From Lysinibacillus telephonicus (GTDB lineage Bacteria; Bacillota; Bacilli; Bacillales_A; Planococcaceae), in contig NZ_RXNR01000004.1 in the NCBI RefSeq assembly GCF_003966145.1, positions 61,755-125,754 on the forward strand: DNA of 64,000 bases. Reading direction: 5' to 3'. Under the pieces are notes generated by a model. The model ran no database searches. It was not told the origin of the DNA and saw nothing but the letters and a program-made list of their open reading frames with translations. Positions 1-10,502 of this stretch are shown here, piece after piece; position 1 is the first letter of the stretch, and every line of letters starts with the position of its first letter. Made by a program: the position numbers and the translations under genes.

Positions 1-2475
1 TTTGCAGCTTTAAATGGGCTTGATTTATCTGAGCCTCAAGCTGTTCAGTATTTATATTTAAATGAAATTACAACTGGTACTACTGGTAAGAAGACTTATA
101 ATGATTATCAGCCAAATAAAAATATTACACGCGGTGATATCGCTGTGTTCTTCTATCGAATTGCAAAACAAGGTGGTATTGCATCTGAAGGGCTAACAGG
201 AACAGCGACGGGAAAAGATAATAGTCAAATTACCCTGCCAGTAAACTTTATGTCAAATGGAACCGTTGAGTTTGAAAACAATAATGATAATAACCATAAT
301 GATTGGTCAAATAATCCTAAGGTTAACAATGAAGTACAAAATATTGAAATTACAAATCCTGAAATTACGGCAAATGGTGTAGATTCTACATTAATTACAA
401 TCGATTTAAAAGATAGCTATGGAAATGAAATTTCGGAGGAAGAATCTTTACAATTTAAAGTAACCTCTAAAGCTGGGGCTAAAATTTCTTCATCATCAAA
501 CAGTTCAAGTGGACAATCTATTTATGCGTATAGTGATGGCGGTGTATTGTCGGTTTACGTGACAGCGCCAAAACTAACAAAAACAATTAAGGATACTATT
601 ACATTCGAATTAGTTAATAATGATGAAGCAAAGTATGCAAGCTATAAAGGTAAAAAGTTTGAAGCAACTTTACGCTATGTACCAAAAGCAGAGCTGCGCA
701 TTACTTATGATATTTATGATCCAGAAAATCCAGAATATGCAGGTGGAAATGTTGATTCAGGTGTTAAACCCACTAATCTTCCTGATGATATGGAACCTGG
801 TAAAATAACAATTGTGGAAGTTGATCCAGATGATCAAACTTTTTATGGAAAACAAGGTTCTGATTCAGACAAGTCGATTGACTATGCAAATGCAGAATTA
901 AGAATTGCCAATAAAGAAATTTCTCCATGGCTATTCGAACAAATTGCATTAATAAATTACAACACAACAGTACAGTATTCATTAAATTCGGAAGGTCGTC
1001 CTGTTTACAATTTCCATACTGAGGATGTCATTAAAACAGATTACAAGTTATCTATTAGTTCACCAGTTTCAGAGATTGTATTATTTTTAATTGAATTTAT
1101 TCCTGAGGATGAAGAAGATATTTCACTTTATCTATACGATAGTGTGAAAGCGATACGTGCCATTTATAATAGCTTAAGTTCTTTTGAACAAAAAAATTTA
1201 CAGAATAATTTTAAGGATGCAATTTCAAAATTAGAGGATGCAGAAGCTGTAGTCGATTCATTAAAGAAAAATCAAGATTTGGCGAATCGACCTGATGACA
1301 AGGAGAAATATACAAAGGTAATTGTTTCTTTAGTTGCCCCAGGCGGCAAAATTATTACAGACTATCGTGGTAAAGTTCGTATTAATTACAATGGAGTTAG
1401 TGGTGACTTTGAATTCACTACAAACACAAAAGATTATGTAACAAATACGGGACATGCTGGTGCAGCTGTAGCTTATTTCGATTCAGTTATCTATGGAGAA
1501 ACAGAAGTGACTGCGGAACTCTTGCCGTACGATAGTGAAGATAATTCTTATAAGAAAAGTTTAAAAGATTTATACAATCAAGAAGTAAAAGAAACAATTT
1601 TTGCTAATCAACAATTTAAAGAAAATAGCTGCAGTCGTGAAGTTGAGGTAGGTTTTGTTGTTGACCAATCTGGTTCAATGAAGAAAAATGACCCAACTAA
1701 TCATGTAAGTACAAAAACTAAGCAGTTAATTGAAACAATTGACGCGAAGCATAATAGTGCCGTCCGCTTTAATACGAAAGGAATTCTTGAAAAATCGGGA
1801 AGTGCTGAAGTAGTATCTTCAGCTGATATTTTTAAAGCAAGTAATATTAAAGGTGGAACAAACATTGCAAGTGGAATTGATATAGCACTATCAAACTTTA
1901 CAAGCAGCACGACTACATCGAAATCAATTATTCTAGTATCTGATGGTGTTACAACAGAAAGGCAAATTAACCAAGTAATCCAAAAAGCAAAAAATAATAA
2001 TGTGAAGATTTATACAGTTGCTGTTGGCAAGCAAGCTGATACGAAATTCTCATCATTAAAACAAATTGCAGACGAAACAGGTGGTCAATTCTTCCACATT
2101 TCACAAATAGAGAAATTGCATGATGTATATGAAAATATAGCAGAAGCAATCTTATGTGAAGATTACGATTCGGATAATTTCTGTACTTCTCCGGACTCTA
2201 TTTTTGATGATGCAGAAGTAGAAATTCGTCGTACAAATGTAACGATGACAGCTACAATTAATACAAATTGTGATAATGTTGACAAGGTAATTGCTCAATT
2301 TAACTCTGTTTACGGCAATTATCAATTTGATTTAATTGACCGTGGTCAAAACATTTATAGAGCAACCCAATCTGTATCGAAGTTCCAAAACTTCAATTTA
2401 TATGAAGATGTTGAATTTTTAGCATATGATGAAAATGGCAATTTAATAGGGTCTAAAACAGTTGAAATTCAATAA
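1..2475 (+). CDS. S-layer-homology / von Willebrand A domain surface protein (5' end outside window)
   Basis: The frame is open from base 1, so this is the C-terminal 824 residues of a larger secreted protein. Residues 1-60 look like the end of an SLH repeat (LNEITTGTTG, then ITRGDIAVFFYRIA), which normally binds pyruvylated cell-wall polymer. An Ig-like or invasin-type region follows (about 115-225: VQNIEITNPEITANGVDS), then a long unassigned middle. A VWA domain begins near residue 550 with the metal-binding motif DQSGSM, followed by GGTNIASGI and SDGVTT. VWA domains usually bind protein or polysaccharide ligands in a metal-dependent way. No C-terminal sortase motif is present, as expected if SLH domains anchor it. 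It ends at a hairpin terminator and is not part of the hem operon. The ligand cannot be told from sequence. Confidence 0.85.
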   Translation, partial: FAALNGLDLSEPQAVQYLYLNEITTGTTGKKTYNDYQPNKNITRGDIAVFFYRIAKQGGIASEGLTGTATGKDNSQITLPVNFMSNGTVEFENNNDNNHNDWSNNPKVNNEVQNIEITNPEITANGVDSTLITIDLKDSYGNEISEEESLQFKVTSKAGAKISSSSNSSSGQSIYAYSDGGVLSVYVTAPKLTKTIKDTITFELVNNDEAKYASYKGKKFEATLRYVPKAELRITYDIYDPENPEYAGGNVDSGVKPTNLPDDMEPGKITIVEVDPDDQTFYGKQGSDSDKSIDYANAELRIANKEISPWLFEQIALINYNTTVQYSLNSEGRPVYNFHTEDVIKTDYKLSISSPVSEIVLFLIEFIPEDEEDISLYLYDSVKAIRAIYNSLSSFEQKNLQNNFKDAISKLEDAEAVVDSLKKNQDLANRPDDKEKYTKVIVSLVAPGGKIITDYRGKVRINYNGVSGDFEFTTNTKDYVTNTGHAGAAVAYFDSVIYGETEVTAELLPYDSEDNSYKKSLKDLYNQEVKETIFANQQFKENSCSREVEVGFVVDQSGSMKKNDPTNHVSTKTKQLIETIDAKHNSAVRFNTKGILEKSGSAEVVSSADIFKASNIKGGTNIASGIDIALSNFTSSTTTSKSIILVSDGVTTERQINQVIQKAKNNNVKIYTVAVGKQADTKFSSLKQIADETGGQFFHISQIEKLHDVYENIAEAILCEDYDSDNFCTSPDSIFDDAEVEIRRTNVTMTATINTNCDNVDKVIAQFNSVYGNYQFDLIDRGQNIYRATQSVSKFQNFNLYEDVEFLAYDENGNLIGSKTVEIQ

Positions 2476-2484
2476 TTAAAATAT

Positions 2485-2518
2485 AAAAGGTCATCTCCAA
2501 ATAATGGGACGGCCTTTT
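2485..2518 (+). terminator. Terminator after the SLH/VWA gene
   Basis: AAAAGG pairs with CCTTTT around a partly paired interior, starting 10 bases after the stop codon. Confidence 0.6.
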
Positions 2519-2720
2519 ACTATTGAATACTTTAAAATAAGAAGTAACAAATTTGTTAAACAATTTAACTCCATAATGAATCAAAACAGCTGAAATACTA
2601 CTTGCAATAAATATGGAAATACTGCGATTAAATTATTTATGTAGAAATTTTAAATTTTATGGTGAATGATTGTAATAGTAATGTAAAATAATAGAGATAA
2701 TGAAGAAAAGTATTCAATCA

Positions 2721-2749
2721 TTGAAACAATACATATTTTTTGTTACACT
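2721..2749 (+). promoter_or_regulatory. Likely sigma-A promoter of the hem operon
   Basis: TTGAAA at 2721-2726, a 17-base spacer and TACACT at 2744-2749. The expected start is near 2755-2757, giving a leader of about 115 bases before hemA. The rest of the 396-base gap (2476-2871) shows only the upstream terminator and the palindrome at 2754. Confidence 0.55.
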
Positions 2750-2753
2750 TACT

Positions 2754-2768
2754 TTAGAATAATTCTAA
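2754..2768. promoter_or_regulatory. PerR-box-like operator at the hemA start point
   Basis: A perfect 7-1-7 inverted repeat, TTAGAAT-A-ATTCTAA, lies directly on the expected transcription start. The Fur-family consensus for PerR is TTATAATnATTATAA; this site differs by one base per arm. PerR is known to repress hemAXCDBL in Bacillus subtilis. The binding assignment here is inference from that knowledge and the position. Confidence 0.5.
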
Positions 2769-2871
2769 TTTAAAAATTCTTTCATATCATGTTCACAATT
2801 TATTATGTGGATAGCGCTTTCTTTATGTTAGAATAGAACTTATGAAATAGATCGTGTGAGGTGTAAAGTTC

Positions 2872-4233
2872 ATGCATACACTTGTAGTAGGCTTGAATTA
2901 TAAAACTGCGCCAGTCGAAATTCGAGAAAAATTGTCATTTATTGAAAGTGAACTACCGAATGCGATGGCTGCATTAAAAAAAGAAAAAAGCATATTAGAA
3001 GATGTTATCGTTTCGACATGTAACAGAACTGAAATATATGCTGTTGTCGATCAATTAAATACAGGTCGATATTATATCAAGCAATTTTTAGCGAAGTGGT
3101 TCGATATTCCTGTCGATCAATTCGACAAACATTTATATATCCGAGAAGACGATGATTCACTACATCACCTTTTCCGTGTAACATCTGGAATTGACTCAAT
3201 GGTGTTAGGTGAAACACAAATTCTTGGACAAGTAAAGAAAAGCTTTTTAGAAGCTCAGGAAATTGGTTCAACTGGAACTATTTATAATCAATTATTTAAG
3301 CAGGCTGTTACATTTGCAAAACGTGCTCATAGCGAAACAACTATAAATGAGAATGCTGTATCTGTTTCATATGCGGCAGTTGAGCTTGCAAAGAAAATTT
3401 TTGGCTCATTAAAAAATAAACATGTTGCAATTTTAGGTGCAGGTAAAATGGGCGAACTTGCAATTCAAAACCTTTATGGAAGCGGAGTAGGCAAAGTAAC
3501 GGTATTAAATCGTACATTTGAAAAAGCAGAAAAACTTGCTTCTAAATTTAACGGTGATGCTAAGTCAATGCAGGAATTACAGTGCATTTTACTTGAAGCA
3601 GATATTTTAATTAGTTCAACTGGTTCAACAGACTATGTAATTGATTTTGAGTTGATGCAGTTTGTTGAACGTTTACGTAAAGGAAAACCGTTGTTTATGG
3701 TAGACATTGCGGTTCCACGCGACTTAGATCCACGAATTGGTGATTTACCTAATGTTTTCTTATACGACATTGATGATTTACAAGGAATCGTAGAAGCAAA
3801 CTTAGCAGAACGTGAACAAGCTGCACAGGAAATTACAAGTATGATTGAACAAGAAGTTGTTCAATTTAAGGATTGGTTTGCTACTTTAGGTGTTGTACCT
3901 GTTATTTCAGCACTTCGTAAAAAGGCTAACCAAATTCAGCAAGAGACAATGATGAGTATTGAAAACAAAATGCCGAATTTAACTGAGCGTGAACGCAAAA
4001 TTTTAAATAAACATACGAAATCCATCATTAATCAGCTTTTGAAGGAACCGATTTTGCAGGCAAAAGAATTGGCAAATTCGCCTAAAGCAAATCAACAACT
4101 TCTGCTTTTCCAACAAATTTTTGGCATTGAGGAAGCTGTTCAAGAAGAAGTGAATACACAGCAGCAAAATGATGCAGTGTCTTTAAAAAGTTCACAAAAT
4201 GGAACAGTTCTTGAAAGAAAATTGTCATATTAA
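2872..4233 (+). CDS. hemA: Glutamyl-tRNA reductase
   Basis: First committed step of C5 heme synthesis: NADPH-dependent reduction of Glu-tRNA(Glu) to glutamate-1-semialdehyde in the cytoplasm. The 453-residue length fits the family. The catalytic cysteine is Cys50 in [11 protein letters not shown], followed by the substrate-domain segment [12 protein letters not shown], a Rossmann segment [11 protein letters not shown] near 187, and [11 protein letters not shown]. The C-terminal dimerisation helix region ([12 protein letters not shown]) is present. The ATG follows a GAGGTG ribosome site with good spacing. It is the first gene of hemAXCDBL, behind a promoter with a PerR-like palindrome. In Bacillus HemA is also post-translationally controlled with HemX. 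Confidence 0.97.
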   Translation: MHTLVVGLNYKTAPVEIREKLSFIESELPNAMAALKKEKSILEDVIVSTCNRTEIYAVVDQLNTGRYYIKQFLAKWFDIPVDQFDKHLYIREDDDSLHHLFRVTSGIDSMVLGETQILGQVKKSFLEAQEIGSTGTIYNQLFKQAVTFAKRAHSETTINENAVSVSYAAVELAKKIFGSLKNKHVAILGAGKMGELAIQNLYGSGVGKVTVLNRTFEKAEKLASKFNGDAKSMQELQCILLEADILISSTGSTDYVIDFELMQFVERLRKGKPLFMVDIAVPRDLDPRIGDLPNVFLYDIDDLQGIVEANLAEREQAAQEITSMIEQEVVQFKDWFATLGVVPVISALRKKANQIQQETMMSIENKMPNLTERERKILNKHTKSIINQLLKEPILQAKELANSPKANQQLLLFQQIFGIEEAVQEEVNTQQQNDAVSLKSSQNGTVLERKLSY

Positions 4234-4249
4234 GTAGAAATAAATTGAG

Positions 4250-4292
4250 GCGTTTTCGTATCTTTATGGTAAACTATAAGACACGGAAACGC
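4250..4292 (+). terminator. Hairpin after hemA (possible attenuating terminator)
   Basis: GCGTTTTCGT pairs with ACGGAAACGC across a 23-base loop, followed by TTATTATTTTAC. The U-tract is poor, so it may only partly reduce read-through into hemX. Confidence 0.45.
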
Positions 4293-4349
4293 TTATTATT
4301 TTACAGATTAGGAAAATAATGAATAATCTAACTTTAGAAAATGAGACAT

Positions 4350-4377
4350 CAAATTTCTTTCATTTAAGAGAAATTTG
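4350..4377 (+). repeat. Inverted repeat between hemA and hemX
   Basis: CAAATTTCT and AGAAATTTG form a 9-base inverted repeat with a short AT-rich loop, about 100 bases before hemX. No run of U follows it directly. Its function is not known; it could stabilise the hemX end of the transcript. Confidence 0.4.
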
Positions 4378-4473
4378 TATTTTCTAATTAAATTATAGCA
4401 AAATTTTTACTAAAATTTGTAAAGGTTAGTATTTCCAAAGTAAAAGTTGTAAAAGATGAAGAAGGGTTGCAAA

Positions 4474-5301
4474 ATGACACAATTAGCAATGGCTTGGCTA
4501 TACGAGATAATGGTTGTTCTTTACGCAACCGGGATCGTATTTTATTTCATCGATTTTTTTTATAAACGAATAAAGATTCGCCGAATTGCATTTTGGTTTA
4601 TTTCGATTGTATGGATTTTACAAACAGCTTTCTTATTACTAAATATTGTTGAGACGAAACGCTTTCCGATTCTTTCACTAAGTGAAGGGATTTATTTTTA
4701 TGCATGGCTGCTAGTGACGCTTTCGATTATTTTACATTGCGTTGCTCGGGTAGATTTACCTGTTTTTTTCATTAGTGTATTAGGTTTTATCTTTGTCACA
4801 ATCCATTTGTTTGCGCCAGACAGAGTGCAGCATTCACTGGTCGAATCGTTGGAATCTGAAATGTTGTTTATTCACATTTCATTTGCCATACTTTCTTACG
4901 CGGCTTTTTCCATATCTTTTGTATTTTCAATACTATATTTGATTTTGTACCGTTTGTTAAAGGAGAAAAAGTATACGAAATTATGGTCCCGCTTACCTAG
5001 CTTACATCAGATGAGCAAATGGATGTTCTACTCAATTTTAGTCGGTGTACCGATGATTTTTATTAGTTTGTTATTAGGGCTAGAATGGGCATTTCTAAAA
5101 TTAGAAGGACTTTCGATGCTTGATATAAAAATTGTAGGATCCTTTATTATTACAATAATTTATTTATTTGTACTAGTATTTCATCATGGCGGGAAAATAA
5201 CTGGTTTAAATTTTGCATGGGCTCAAATTTATACATTTTTACTCGTTGTGATTAATTTCTTTTTAGGAAGTAAGCTTTCCAACTTCCATTTTTGGTATTA
5301 G
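4474..5301 (+). CDS. hemX: HemX, integral membrane protein of the hem operon (CcsA-like)
   Basis: A 275-residue polytopic membrane protein with about eight hydrophobic segments. It belongs to the cytochrome c assembly CcsA/HemX family; typical segments are [31 protein letters not shown] and the C-terminal [13 protein letters not shown]. In Bacillus subtilis HemX lowers the cellular amount of HemA. The ATG at 4474 was chosen over one 18 bases upstream because AAGAAGGG lies seven bases before it, while the upstream ATG has no ribosome site. It sits between hemA and hemC, 240 bases after hemA and 19 before hemC. Confidence 0.9.
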   Translation: MTQLAMAWLYEIMVVLYATGIVFYFIDFFYKRIKIRRIAFWFISIVWILQTAFLLLNIVETKRFPILSLSEGIYFYAWLLVTLSIILHCVARVDLPVFFISVLGFIFVTIHLFAPDRVQHSLVESLESEMLFIHISFAILSYAAFSISFVFSILYLILYRLLKEKKYTKLWSRLPSLHQMSKWMFYSILVGVPMIFISLLLGLEWAFLKLEGLSMLDIKIVGSFIITIIYLFVLVFHHGGKITGLNFAWAQIYTFLLVVINFFLGSKLSNFHFWY

Positions 5302-5320
5302 GCAGAAAGGTAGGTTCATC

Positions 5321-6250
5321 ATGAGAAAAATCATAGTAGGTTCAAGGAAAAGTAAATTAGCTTTAACACAAACAAATTGGTTTATTAACCAATTAAAAAA
5401 TGCAGGTGCTCCATTTGAATTTGAGGTAAAGGAAATCGTGACAAAAGGAGATCGAATTTTAGATGTTCAATTGTCAAAAGTTGGTGGCAAAGGTTTGTTT
5501 GTAAAAGAAATCGAACAGGCTCTTTTCGATAAGGAGATTGACTTTGCTGTACATTCGATGAAAGACATGCCAGCTATATTGCCAGAAGGCTTTGTCATCG
5601 GTTGTATTCCACCGCGTGAAGATGCAAGAGATGCATTTATTTCAAAAAATCATGTGAAGTTTACCGACCTTCCAAAAGGGGCTATCGTTGGTACAAGCTC
5701 ACTTCGCCGTAGTGCTCAGCTATTGCAAGCAAGACCAGACCTTGAAATAAAATGGATTCGAGGAAACGTTGATACACGATTGGCAAAATTAGAATCAGAA
5801 GAATTTGACGCAATTATACTAGCTGCAGCAGGGCTAAAGCGCCTAGGTTGGAGCGATGAGGTTGTAACAGAATATCTTGATATTGATCTTTGTTTGCCTG
5901 CTGTTGCACAAGGTACTTTAGGTATTGAATGTCGCGCAGATGATGAAGAATTACTTACTGAGCTTGCAAAACTAACAGACAGAACAACTTGGAATGAAGC
6001 ACATGCAGAGCGCGCATTTTTAGCTGCAATGGATGGTGGATGCCAAGTACCGATAGCAGGTTTTGCTAAATCAAACGGTGAAGAAATCACTTTAACTGGT
6101 TTAGTAGCAGCTCCTGATGCATCTGTAGTGTATAAAGAAACATTAACAGGTACAAATCCTGAAGAATTAGGTAAAGAAGTTGCTAAAATTTTGACTGAGC
6201 AAGGAGCCTTTGATTTAATTCAAAAAGTGAAGGCTGAGCAAAATGCTTAA
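5321..6250 (+). CDS. hemC: Porphobilinogen deaminase (hydroxymethylbilane synthase)
   Basis: Joins four porphobilinogens into hydroxymethylbilane. The 309-residue length is typical. Features seen: the N-terminal [12 protein letters not shown], the Arg-rich substrate segment [11 protein letters not shown] (residues 124-134), RGNVDTRL, and Cys241 in [15 protein letters not shown], which carries the dipyrromethane cofactor. The start follows a GAAAGGTAGG ribosome site. The 3' end overlaps hemD by eight bases, which suggests translational coupling. Confidence 0.97.
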   Translation: MRKIIVGSRKSKLALTQTNWFINQLKNAGAPFEFEVKEIVTKGDRILDVQLSKVGGKGLFVKEIEQALFDKEIDFAVHSMKDMPAILPEGFVIGCIPPREDARDAFISKNHVKFTDLPKGAIVGTSSLRRSAQLLQARPDLEIKWIRGNVDTRLAKLESEEFDAIILAAAGLKRLGWSDEVVTEYLDIDLCLPAVAQGTLGIECRADDEELLTELAKLTDRTTWNEAHAERAFLAAMDGGCQVPIAGFAKSNGEEITLTGLVAAPDASVVYKETLTGTNPEELGKEVAKILTEQGAFDLIQKVKAEQNA

Positions 6251-6998
6251 TTTACCACTAAAGGACAAGATAGTTGTTGTAACAGGAACATCTAGAACAA
6301 CAACTGTCCTTTCCGAAATTGAAGCTTTAGGAGGAAGAGCAGCTGCTTATCCTCTTATTGAAATAAGAGAAATAATTGAACCAAACGACTCTTTGCAGCT
6401 TGAGAAGGCTAAAAATGTTGATTGGCTTATTTTTACGAGCCAAAATGCAGTAGAGATCTTTTGTAATAAACTAAGGCGTTGTCAAATTAGTACTTTTCAG
6501 TTAAAAGCAAAAATTGCAGCAGTAGGCGAGAAAACGGCAAAAATCCTCGAGAGCAATCAATTACATGTAGACTTTATGCCCTCTGTTTATAGTGCAGATA
6601 TTTTTGTTAAGGAATTTCCTGTAGCTGCAGGCTATAATCCTACATGTTTATTTATTAGAGGAAAAAAGGCGAAAGATACATTAAAAGCGGGTCTCCCATT
6701 TGCAATACAAGAGTGGAATGTATATGACACTTATGACAATCTTTCATCTATAAAGCCGTTAATTGATACAATTCAATCCAATGAAGAGGTCATTGTAATT
6801 TTTGCAAGTCCTTCTGCTGTAGATGTTTTTGCAAAATTTGCTGCGCCGATTGTTGGTTGGACAAAAGCAAAGTATGCTGCTATTGGCCATATTACAGCTG
6901 CAAGAATTAAACATTATGGTGCACATGTTACATATAAACCGAACACATATACAATGCAAGCGGTTTTAGATGAAATACAAAATAGAGAGGATGCTTAA
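6243..6998 (+). CDS. hemD: Uroporphyrinogen-III synthase
   Basis: Cyclises hydroxymethylbilane with inversion of ring D. At 251 residues it has the usual two-lobed HemD pattern: [37 protein letters not shown], and in the second half [12 protein letters not shown] and [12 protein letters not shown]. The family is poorly conserved, so the operon position between hemC and hemB supports the call. The start lies inside the end of hemC. Confidence 0.93.
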   Translation: MLNLPLKDKIVVVTGTSRTTTVLSEIEALGGRAAAYPLIEIREIIEPNDSLQLEKAKNVDWLIFTSQNAVEIFCNKLRRCQISTFQLKAKIAAVGEKTAKILESNQLHVDFMPSVYSADIFVKEFPVAAGYNPTCLFIRGKKAKDTLKAGLPFAIQEWNVYDTYDNLSSIKPLIDTIQSNEEVIVIFASPSAVDVFAKFAAPIVGWTKAKYAAIGHITAARIKHYGAHVTYKPNTYTMQAVLDEIQNREDA

Positions 6999-7001
6999 AT
7001 C

Positions 7002-7982
7002 ATGGCACAGCTAAACTTTAAAAGACACCGTCGCCTTCGTACATCTGCTGCGATGCGATCTATGGTAAGAGAAACATACTTACACAAAGAAGATTTAATT
7101 TACCCTATTTTTGTTATTGAAGGACAAAATATTAAAAACCCTGTACAGTCAATGCCAGGTGTTTACCAGTTTTCTCTAGATAGATTAGGTGAAGAAATTG
7201 ATGAAGTAGTAGAACTTGGTATTCCTGCGGTTATTTTATTTGGATTACCTGCTGAAAAAGATGCAATTGGCACTGGAGCATTCCATGATCATGGAATCGT
7301 ACAAAAAGCTACTCGCTTTGTAAAGGAACGTCATCCAGAGCTAATTGTTATTGCCGACACTTGTCTTTGTGAGTTTACTGATCATGGGCATTGTGGCGTA
7401 GTAGAAGGAGATAAAATTTTAAACGATCCTTCACTAGAAATATTAGGACGTACTGCGGTTTCACAAGCACAGGCTGGAGCTGATATTATTGCACCTTCAA
7501 ATATGATGGATGGTTTCGTTGCGGCAATTCGTGCTGCCCTAGATGAAGCAGGTTTTGAAGATGTTCCGATTATGTCCTATGCAGTTAAATACGCATCAGC
7601 TTATTATGGACCTTTCCGTGATGCTGCTGATGGTGCACCTCAATTTGGCGATCGCAAGACATATCAAATGGATCCTGCAAATAGAATTGAAGCGTTCCGC
7701 GAAGCTGAATCGGACATTGTAGAAGGTGCGGATTTCTTAATTGTTAAACCTGCCCTTTCTTACTTAGATATCGTACGTGATGTTCGAAATAACTTTACTT
7801 TGCCGATTGTTGCTTACAATGTATCTGGTGAATATGCAATGGTTAAAGCAGCTGCCCAAAATGGTTGGATTGAAGAAAAAGCAATCGTAATGGAAACTTT
7901 ACTTGGTATGAAGCGTGCAGGTGCAGATATGATTATTACTTATCATTCTAAAGACGTTGCTCGTTGGTTGGAGGAAAAATAA
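7002..7982 (+). CDS. hemB: Delta-aminolevulinic acid dehydratase (porphobilinogen synthase)
   Basis: Condenses two 5-aminolevulinate molecules to porphobilinogen. The 326 residues carry the active-site lysines Lys196 ([15 protein letters not shown]) and Lys249 ([12 protein letters not shown]). A cysteine cluster [12 protein letters not shown] (Cys121, Cys123, Cys131) marks the zinc-binding subtype. It begins three bases after hemD and ends one base before hemL. Confidence 0.97.
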   Translation: MAQLNFKRHRRLRTSAAMRSMVRETYLHKEDLIYPIFVIEGQNIKNPVQSMPGVYQFSLDRLGEEIDEVVELGIPAVILFGLPAEKDAIGTGAFHDHGIVQKATRFVKERHPELIVIADTCLCEFTDHGHCGVVEGDKILNDPSLEILGRTAVSQAQAGADIIAPSNMMDGFVAAIRAALDEAGFEDVPIMSYAVKYASAYYGPFRDAADGAPQFGDRKTYQMDPANRIEAFREAESDIVEGADFLIVKPALSYLDIVRDVRNNFTLPIVAYNVSGEYAMVKAAAQNGWIEEKAIVMETLLGMKRAGADMIITYHSKDVARWLEEK

Positions 7983-7983
7983 T

Positions 7984-9273
7984 ATGAGTTCTTATGAAAA
8001 ATCAATTCAAGCATTTTCTGAAAGCATCAACTTAATGCCTGGTGGCGTAAACAGCCCAGTCCGTGCATTTAAATCAGTAAATACAGATCCAATTTTTATG
8101 GAATCAGGGCTTGGTGCCATTATTAAAGATATCGATGGTAATGAGTATATCGATTATGTATTAAGCTGGGGGCCTCTTATTTTAGGGCATTCACATCCAG
8201 AGGTAGTGAAAGCAATTCAAGAGCAAGCAGCAAAAGGCTCTTCATTTGGTGCGCCTACTTTACTTGAAAATGAACTAGCTAAATTAGTGATTGACCGAGT
8301 TCCTTCAGTTGAAATGGTACGTTTTGTTTCATCAGGAACAGAAGCGACAATGGCAGCATTACGTCTTGCGCGAGGCTATACTGGTCGTGATATCATTTTA
8401 AAATTCGAAGGTTCGTACCACGGACATGGTGATTCATTATTAATTAAAGCAGGTTCTGGTGTAGCAACTCTTGGTTTGCCCGACAGTCCTGGCGTTCCTG
8501 CTGATATCGCTAAAAATACAATGACTGTTGCTTATAATGATTTAGATTCCGTAAAAGCTGTATTTGAAAAATTCGGTGAGCAAATTGCGGCAGTTATCGT
8601 TGAGCCTGTTGCAGGAAATATGGGCGTAGTACCTCCAAAACCAGGCTTCTTAGAAGGATTACGTAAAGTGACAGAAGAAAATGGTGCACTTCTTATTTTT
8701 GATGAAGTAATGACAGGTTTCCGTGTGGATTATAATTGTGCTCAAGGCTATTTTGGGATTCACCCAGATCTAACTTGTTTGGGTAAAGTTGTTGGTGGGG
8801 GACTTCCAGTAGGTGCCTTTGCCGGTAAACGTGAAATTATGGAGCAAATCGCACCAGCTGGCCCTGTATACCAAGCAGGAACATTGTCAGGAAACCCACT
8901 TGCAATGACTGCGGGTATTGAAACATTATCTCGTTTAACTCCTGAAACTTATGAATACTTCAAAAAGTTAGGAGATCAATTAGAAGCAGGGTTCCGTGAA
9001 GCAGCAACGAAATATAATATACCACATACTGTAAATCGTGCAGGTTCCATGATTGGTTTCTTCTTAACAAATGAAGATGTAGTGGATTTTGCAACTGCCA
9101 AAACTTCAGATTTACAATTGTTTGCAGAGTACTATCGATTAATGGCAGAAGAAGGAGTGTATTTACCTCCTTCACAATTTGAAGGTTTATTTATTTCTAC
9201 TGCTCATACAGAAGAACATATTGCCAAAACAGTTCAAGCGTTCTACACAGTTTTTGCGAAGCTGGCTCGTTAA
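7984..9273 (+). CDS. hemL: Glutamate-1-semialdehyde 2,1-aminomutase
   Basis: PLP enzyme that turns glutamate-1-semialdehyde into 5-aminolevulinate; it completes the C5 route with HemA. Length is 429 residues. Features seen: [13 protein letters not shown], the PLP-contact segment [22 protein letters not shown], and the Schiff-base lysine Lys268 in [14 protein letters not shown]. The ATG at 7984 is preferred over an in-frame ATG 27 bases upstream inside hemB: GGAGG sits at normal distance and the family starts at this point. It is the last gene of the operon and ends at a strong terminator. Confidence 0.97.
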   Translation: MSSYEKSIQAFSESINLMPGGVNSPVRAFKSVNTDPIFMESGLGAIIKDIDGNEYIDYVLSWGPLILGHSHPEVVKAIQEQAAKGSSFGAPTLLENELAKLVIDRVPSVEMVRFVSSGTEATMAALRLARGYTGRDIILKFEGSYHGHGDSLLIKAGSGVATLGLPDSPGVPADIAKNTMTVAYNDLDSVKAVFEKFGEQIAAVIVEPVAGNMGVVPPKPGFLEGLRKVTEENGALLIFDEVMTGFRVDYNCAQGYFGIHPDLTCLGKVVGGGLPVGAFAGKREIMEQIAPAGPVYQAGTLSGNPLAMTAGIETLSRLTPETYEYFKKLGDQLEAGFREAATKYNIPHTVNRAGSMIGFFLTNEDVVDFATAKTSDLQLFAEYYRLMAEEGVYLPPSQFEGLFISTAHTEEHIAKTVQAFYTVFAKLAR

Positions 9274-9294
9274 TAGTAGTTATTGTACTTAAAT

Positions 9295-9339
9295 AAAAAA
9301 TCTGCTCATTGTAGTCTTTATACATGAGCAGATTTTTTT
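9295..9339 (+). terminator. Rho-independent terminator of the hem operon
   Basis: AAAAATCTGCTCAT pairs with ATGAGCAGATTTTT, followed by more T. A paralogous copy with shared downstream sequence lies after secDF at 47249. Confidence 0.9.
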
Positions 9340-9551
9340 GTTTATTAATAGCTCTTTTCTGATTGGAATAGAAAATAACTTTCTGCTTTTGACCTTAGTC
9401 ATCAAAAATATTTGGAACGAAAATTAACAACTCCGTAATGAAAAATAAAATTGCGAATGTAAATTGTTTTATTATTTACTTTTCGACATCGATACTCTTT
9501 TTAGCATACTTTAATTTCTCTCGCATATTGTAGAAACGGGAGGGATATCAT

Positions 9552-10502
9552 ATGCAAAATATTAACTGGGAAATGATGACTCAATTTGTTTTTCCTGAAC
9601 AGTGTGGCATTGTTGAAGAAATTATTTCTGTTGATATAAAACCAATTTGGCAGCAAATCGAAACGGACGATTCTATTCGATTAGTTGGTATATATCATAT
9701 TGCTGCGGTTGCGCGTTTTAATCCAAAAGAGACCCCAGAATATTGTGAAGGAACGTTAATTGATCAATTAGAATTTGATGGTCATGATGGTTATTTTGAA
9801 TATGCACTGCCATTAGAAGTTGATTTACCTCGAGATAAAGTTGCTGAAAAAAATCAGCCTCAAGTTTGCGTTAATGATGTCTCGTTTTTCGTTTATGATG
9901 GCTCGAGTTGCACATTTAAATGGGAAGTAGACTGTGAATTTGAAGAATCTGTTGAAGGTGCTTTATTTAAACACGAACCAACTGTTGAACCAATGCCAGT
10001 GTTGGAGAAACCAAGCTTACCAGAATCCTCTTCTAAAAAAGAAGAACTTAAATTTACTCATGAAGAGGCAGCACAACAGGAACCAATAGTGACAGAAGAA
10101 CTACGATTTGGCTATGATGCGATATTTCCGGAACAACCAAAATTACCAGAGTTAGAAACTGTAATGGAAGAAGATAAAAATACAGTTGAATCTTTAAATT
10201 CTGTGGGACAAACAGTACCTGAGGAGCCGTCCTATGTTGAAGTGTATAAATTTGTAGAACCGATAATTGAAAGCAGTAGTAGCAGTAGTAGTATGAAAAT
10301 GGCTCCAGAGTTTGAACTTAGCCGTGGTACAGTAGAAGAAATTGAAGAACCACAAGCTAGTCAGCCAAAAGTTAGTGAACAACAGAGAGAGAAATTGGTC
10401 GAGTCAAATCAATATTTCCCGACAGATACAGATGATTTTTATAATGAATTGACAGAATCATATACTTTATTAAACATTTCAAATAAAATCCGTTATGAAT
10501 AA
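9552..10502 (+). CDS. SpoVID-like spore coat morphogenetic protein lacking the LysM domain
   Basis: The first about 135 residues resemble the SpoVID N-terminal beta domain: a hydrophobic-acidic pattern with SIRLVGIYHIAAVARF, a block YFEYALPLEVDLPRDKV and a later strand FKWEVDCEFEE. Position right after hemL matches spoVID of Bacillus subtilis. The rest (140-280) is acidic and low in complexity with a serine run near 240. The Bacillus protein is about 575 residues and ends in a LysM domain; this one has 316 and shows no LysM pattern. SpoVID helps coat proteins encase the forespore. A GGGAGGG ribosome site precedes the ATG. Family call is from similarity and position, so moderately sure. Confidence 0.7.
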   Translation: MQNINWEMMTQFVFPEQCGIVEEIISVDIKPIWQQIETDDSIRLVGIYHIAAVARFNPKETPEYCEGTLIDQLEFDGHDGYFEYALPLEVDLPRDKVAEKNQPQVCVNDVSFFVYDGSSCTFKWEVDCEFEESVEGALFKHEPTVEPMPVLEKPSLPESSSKKEELKFTHEEAAQQEPIVTEELRFGYDAIFPEQPKLPELETVMEEDKNTVESLNSVGQTVPEEPSYVEVYKFVEPIIESSSSSSSMKMAPEFELSRGTVEEIEEPQASQPKVSEQQREKLVESNQYFPTDTDDFYNELTESYTLLNISNKIRYE

